From the NCBI GenBank assembly GCA_025458415.1, contig JALOSN010000038.1, positions 1 to 7,848 of the forward strand: a DNA stretch of 7,848 bases, read 5' to 3'. Below, in pieces: positions 5,727 to 7,848 of this stretch; within the stretch, counting starts at the first letter, position 1, and each line of letters opens with the position of its first letter. This DNA comes from Hydrogenophaga sp. Lineage in GTDB: Bacteria > Pseudomonadota > Gammaproteobacteria > Burkholderiales > Burkholderiaceae_C. Under the pieces are notes generated by a model. That model had not been told where the DNA came from. It did not search any database and worked only from the letters and a program-made list of their open reading frames with translations. The position numbers were made by a program, and so were the translations under genes.

Positions 5727-5785
5727 GTCCTGACTTTTCGTTATGTGAGATATCAGTTCAAAATTTGAACAAAAGGTCAGAGGAC
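5727..5785 (+). promoter_or_regulatory. icd upstream control region with 15-bp perfect palindrome
   Basis: The palindrome GTTCAAAATTTGAAC (5756-5770) has two perfect 7-bp arms around a single central A. It lies in an AT-rich patch of an otherwise GC-rich window, about 100 nt before the icd start and after the sodB terminator. It is nested inside a looser inverted repeat: GTCCTGAC at 5727-5734 and GTCAGAGGAC at 5776-5785, which pair except for a two-base bulge. This is the form expected of a dimeric repressor or activator site overlapping a promoter, or of a folded 5' leader. I cannot name the regulator and see no confident -35/-10 pair. Confidence 0.5.
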
Positions 5786-5795
5786 TGAAAGCAAA

Positions 5796-5825
5796 ATCCG
5801 GCACCATGGATTGTTTGCGCCGGAT
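5796..5825 (+). other. hairpin in the icd leader
   Basis: ATCCGGC (5796-5802) and GCCGGAT (5819-5825) make a perfect 7-bp stem with a 16-nt loop, ending 46 nt before the icd ATG and outside the Shine-Dalgarno. It may stabilise the leader of a highly expressed message. Function is not shown by the sequence. Confidence 0.35.
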
Positions 5826-5871
5826 GCACCCCGGCGTGGCGTGCCCCAACAACGACACCAGGAGCCATCAC

Positions 5872-7848
5872 ATGAGCCAGAACGCCTCCACCATCGTCTA
5901 CACCCTCACCGACGAAGCGCCCTTGTTGGCGACCGCTTCCTTCCTGCCCATCGTCCGCGCCTTTGCGGCTCCCGCTGGCGTCAACATCACGACCGCCGAC
6001 ATTTCCGTGGCTGGTCGCATCCTGGCCCAGTTTCCCGAGTACCTCACCGAAGAGCAGCGGGTCCCTGACGCGTTGACCGAACTGGGCAAGCTGACCCTGC
6101 GCCCGGAAGCCAACATCATCAAGCTGCCCAACATCAGCGCCTCGGTGTCCCAGCTGGTGGCGGCGATCAAGGAGCTGCAGTCCAAGGGCTACAACATCCC
6201 CGACTACCCCGAGAACCCGAAAAACGACGAAGAGAAGGCGATCAAGTCGCGCTACACCAAATGCACCGGTTCCGCCGTGAACCCGGTCCTGCGCGAGGGC
6301 AACTCCGACAGGCGCGCACCGCGCGCCGTCAAGGAGTTCGCCCGCAAGAACCCGCACAGCATGGCCGAGTGGAGCCAGGCCTCCCGTTCGCACGTCTCGC
6401 ACATGCACGCCGGCGACTTCTACCATGGTGAAAAGTCGATGACGCTGGACAAGGCGCGTGACGTGAAAATGGAGCTGATCACCAAGAGCGGCAAGACCAT
6501 CGTGCTCAAGGAGAAGGTGTCGCTGCTGGACCGCGAGGTGATCGACTCGATGTTCATGAGCAAGAAAGCCCTGCTGGCCTTCTACGAGAAGGAGATCGAG
6601 GACGCGCGCAAGACCGGCGTCATGTTCTCGCTGCACGTCAAGGCCACGATGATGAAGGTGTCCCACCCCATCGTGTTCGGCCACTGCGTGAAGATCTTCT
6701 ACAAGGAAGCCTTCGAGAAACACGGCGAGCTGTTCAAGGAGCTGGGTGTCAACGTCAACAATGGCATGGTGGATCTCTACAACAAGATCGCGTCGCTGCC
6801 GCAGTCCAAGCAGGACGAGATCAAGCGCGACCTGCACGCCTGCCACGAGCACCGCCCCGAACTGGCCATGGTGGACTCGGCCAAAGGCATCACCAACTTC
6901 CACTCGCCCAACGACGTGATCGTCGACGCCTCGATGCCGGCCATGATCCGCAACGGCGGCAAGATGTGGGACGCCAACGGCCGCCTCAAGGACGTCAAGG
7001 CCGTGATGCCGGAGTCGACCTTCGCCCGCATCTACCAGGAGATGATCAACTTCTGCAAGTGGCACGGTGCGTTCGATCCCCGCACCATGGGCACGGTACC
7101 CAACGTGGGCCTGATGGCCCAGCAGGCTGAGGAATACGGCTCGCACGACAAGACCTTCGAGATTCCCGAAGACGGCGTGGCCAACATCACCGACATCAAC
7201 ACCGGTGAGGTGCTGATGAGCCAGAACGTGGAAGAGGGGGACATCTGGCGCATGTGCCAGGTCAAGGACGCCGCCATCCGGGACTGGGTCAAGCTGGCCG
7301 TCACCCGCTCGCGCAACTCGGGCATGCCGGTGGTGTTCTGGCTTGACCAGTACCGCCCGCACGAGGCCCAGCTGATCACCAAGGTCAAGATGTACCTGCA
7401 CGAGCACAACACCGCGGGCCTGGACATCCAGATCATGAGCCAGGTGCGTGCCATGCGCTACACGCTGGAGCGTGTCATCCGGGGCATGGACACCATCAGC
7501 GCGACCGGCAACATCCTGCGCGACTACCTGACCGACCTGTTCCCCATCATGGAGCTGGGCACTTCGGCCAAGATGCTGTCCATCGTGCCCCTGATGGCTG
7601 GTGGTGGCATGTACGAGACCGGTGCCGGTGGTTCGGCGCCCAAGCACGTGCAACAGCTGGTGGAAGAAAACCACCTGCGCTGGGATTCGCTTGGTGAGTT
7701 CCTGGCGCTCGCTGTTTCGCTGGAGGATCTGGGTATCAAGACCGGCAATGGGCGCGCCAAGATCCTTGCCAGGACCCTGGATGCCGCCACCGGCAAGCTG
7801 CTGGACAACAACAAGAATCCCTCGCCCAAGACCGGTCAGCTCGACAAC
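5872..7848 (+). CDS. icd: NADP-dependent isocitrate dehydrogenase, monomeric type (3' end outside window)
   Basis: This TCA-cycle enzyme oxidatively decarboxylates isocitrate to 2-oxoglutarate and makes NADPH. The frame is open for 659 codons to the window edge; the monomeric family is about 740 residues, so roughly 80-90 are missing beyond it. From ATG 5872 the start MSQNASTIVYTLTDEAPLLA is typical, and AGGAG stands 7 nt upstream. Substrate-site residues of the family are visible: S134, N137, R141 and R147 within CTGSAVNPVLREGNSDRR, K257 in HVKATMMKVSHP, and D352 in VIVDASMPAM. Further family blocks are WSQASRSHVSHMHAGDFYHG (167-186), GMDTISATGNILRDYLTD (538-555) and GTSAKMLSIVPLMAGGGMYE (563-582). 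The visible C-terminus, ending TGQLDN, is where the final domain continues. It is unrelated in sequence to the dimeric E. coli Icd. Strong preference for AAG, GAG, AAC and ATC codons suggests high expression. It is transcribed alone after the sodB terminator. Confidence 0.96.
   Translation, partial: MSQNASTIVYTLTDEAPLLATASFLPIVRAFAAPAGVNITTADISVAGRILAQFPEYLTEEQRVPDALTELGKLTLRPEANIIKLPNISASVSQLVAAIKELQSKGYNIPDYPENPKNDEEKAIKSRYTKCTGSAVNPVLREGNSDRRAPRAVKEFARKNPHSMAEWSQASRSHVSHMHAGDFYHGEKSMTLDKARDVKMELITKSGKTIVLKEKVSLLDREVIDSMFMSKKALLAFYEKEIEDARKTGVMFSLHVKATMMKVSHPIVFGHCVKIFYKEAFEKHGELFKELGVNVNNGMVDLYNKIASLPQSKQDEIKRDLHACHEHRPELAMVDSAKGITNFHSPNDVIVDASMPAMIRNGGKMWDANGRLKDVKAVMPESTFARIYQEMINFCKWHGAFDPRTMGTVPNVGLMAQQAEEYGSHDKTFEIPEDGVANITDINTGEVLMSQNVEEGDIWRMCQVKDAAIRDWVKLAVTRSRNSGMPVVFWLDQYRPHEAQLITKVKMYLHEHNTAGLDIQIMSQVRAMRYTLERVIRGMDTISATGNILRDYLTDLFPIMELGTSAKMLSIVPLMAGGGMYETGAGGSAPKHVQQLVEENHLRWDSLGEFLALAVSLEDLGIKTGNGRAKILARTLDAATGKLLDNNKNPSPKTGQLDN

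Noticed and set aside
5758..7674. A 638-codon open frame on the minus strand, opposite icd
   Set aside because: It mirrors the codon pattern of icd, whose frame, motifs and ribosome binding site are clear. The translated product is His/Val/Leu/Asp-rich without recognisable domains, as expected for an antisense shadow in high-GC DNA.

Overview
The window reads as a high-GC betaproteobacterial chromosome segment, most likely Burkholderiales and close to Comamonadaceae. This rests on protein character, on the gene order exbB-exbD-lpxK-Trm112-kdsB-adk divergent from xseA-sodB, and on the Fe-type superoxide dismutase and monomeric NADP isocitrate dehydrogenase. The assignment is from memory of these families; no search was run. 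I see no mobile element, CRISPR array, tRNA or rRNA.

Left half (1-3302, all minus strand): read in the direction of transcription, the cluster runs exbB (TTG start), exbD, lpxK, a Trm112-like small protein, kdsB, then the first codons of adk cut by the window edge. The genes from exbB to kdsB are 10 to 45 bp apart, so they look like one transcription unit, perhaps with an internal promoter ahead of the Trm112-like gene. LpxK and KdsB serve lipid A-Kdo synthesis. ExbB and ExbD form a proton-driven inner-membrane motor. kdsB is broken as given: its middle (about 45-60 codons) is missing and the two remaining halves are in different frames.

Middle (3303-3599): a gene-poor divergent region of about 300 bp with two compact GC-rich hairpins and a set of TCTGTG half-sites. 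Nothing in it looks like a gene.

Right half (3600-7848, all plus strand): xseA (exonuclease VII large subunit), sodB (Fe superoxide dismutase) with a clear intrinsic terminator after it, then a 191-bp regulatory-looking gap with a perfect 15-bp palindrome, and icd (monomeric NADP-dependent isocitrate dehydrogenase), which runs off the right edge about 80-90 residues short of the usual length.

These are mostly housekeeping functions: outer-membrane lipid synthesis, membrane energisation, DNA repair, oxidative defence and the TCA cycle. I did not find a convincing new multi-gene system. The points that most deserve a second look are the internally deleted kdsB, the palindrome upstream of icd, the half-site array between exbB and xseA, and a possible leaderless promoter before the Trm112-like gene.
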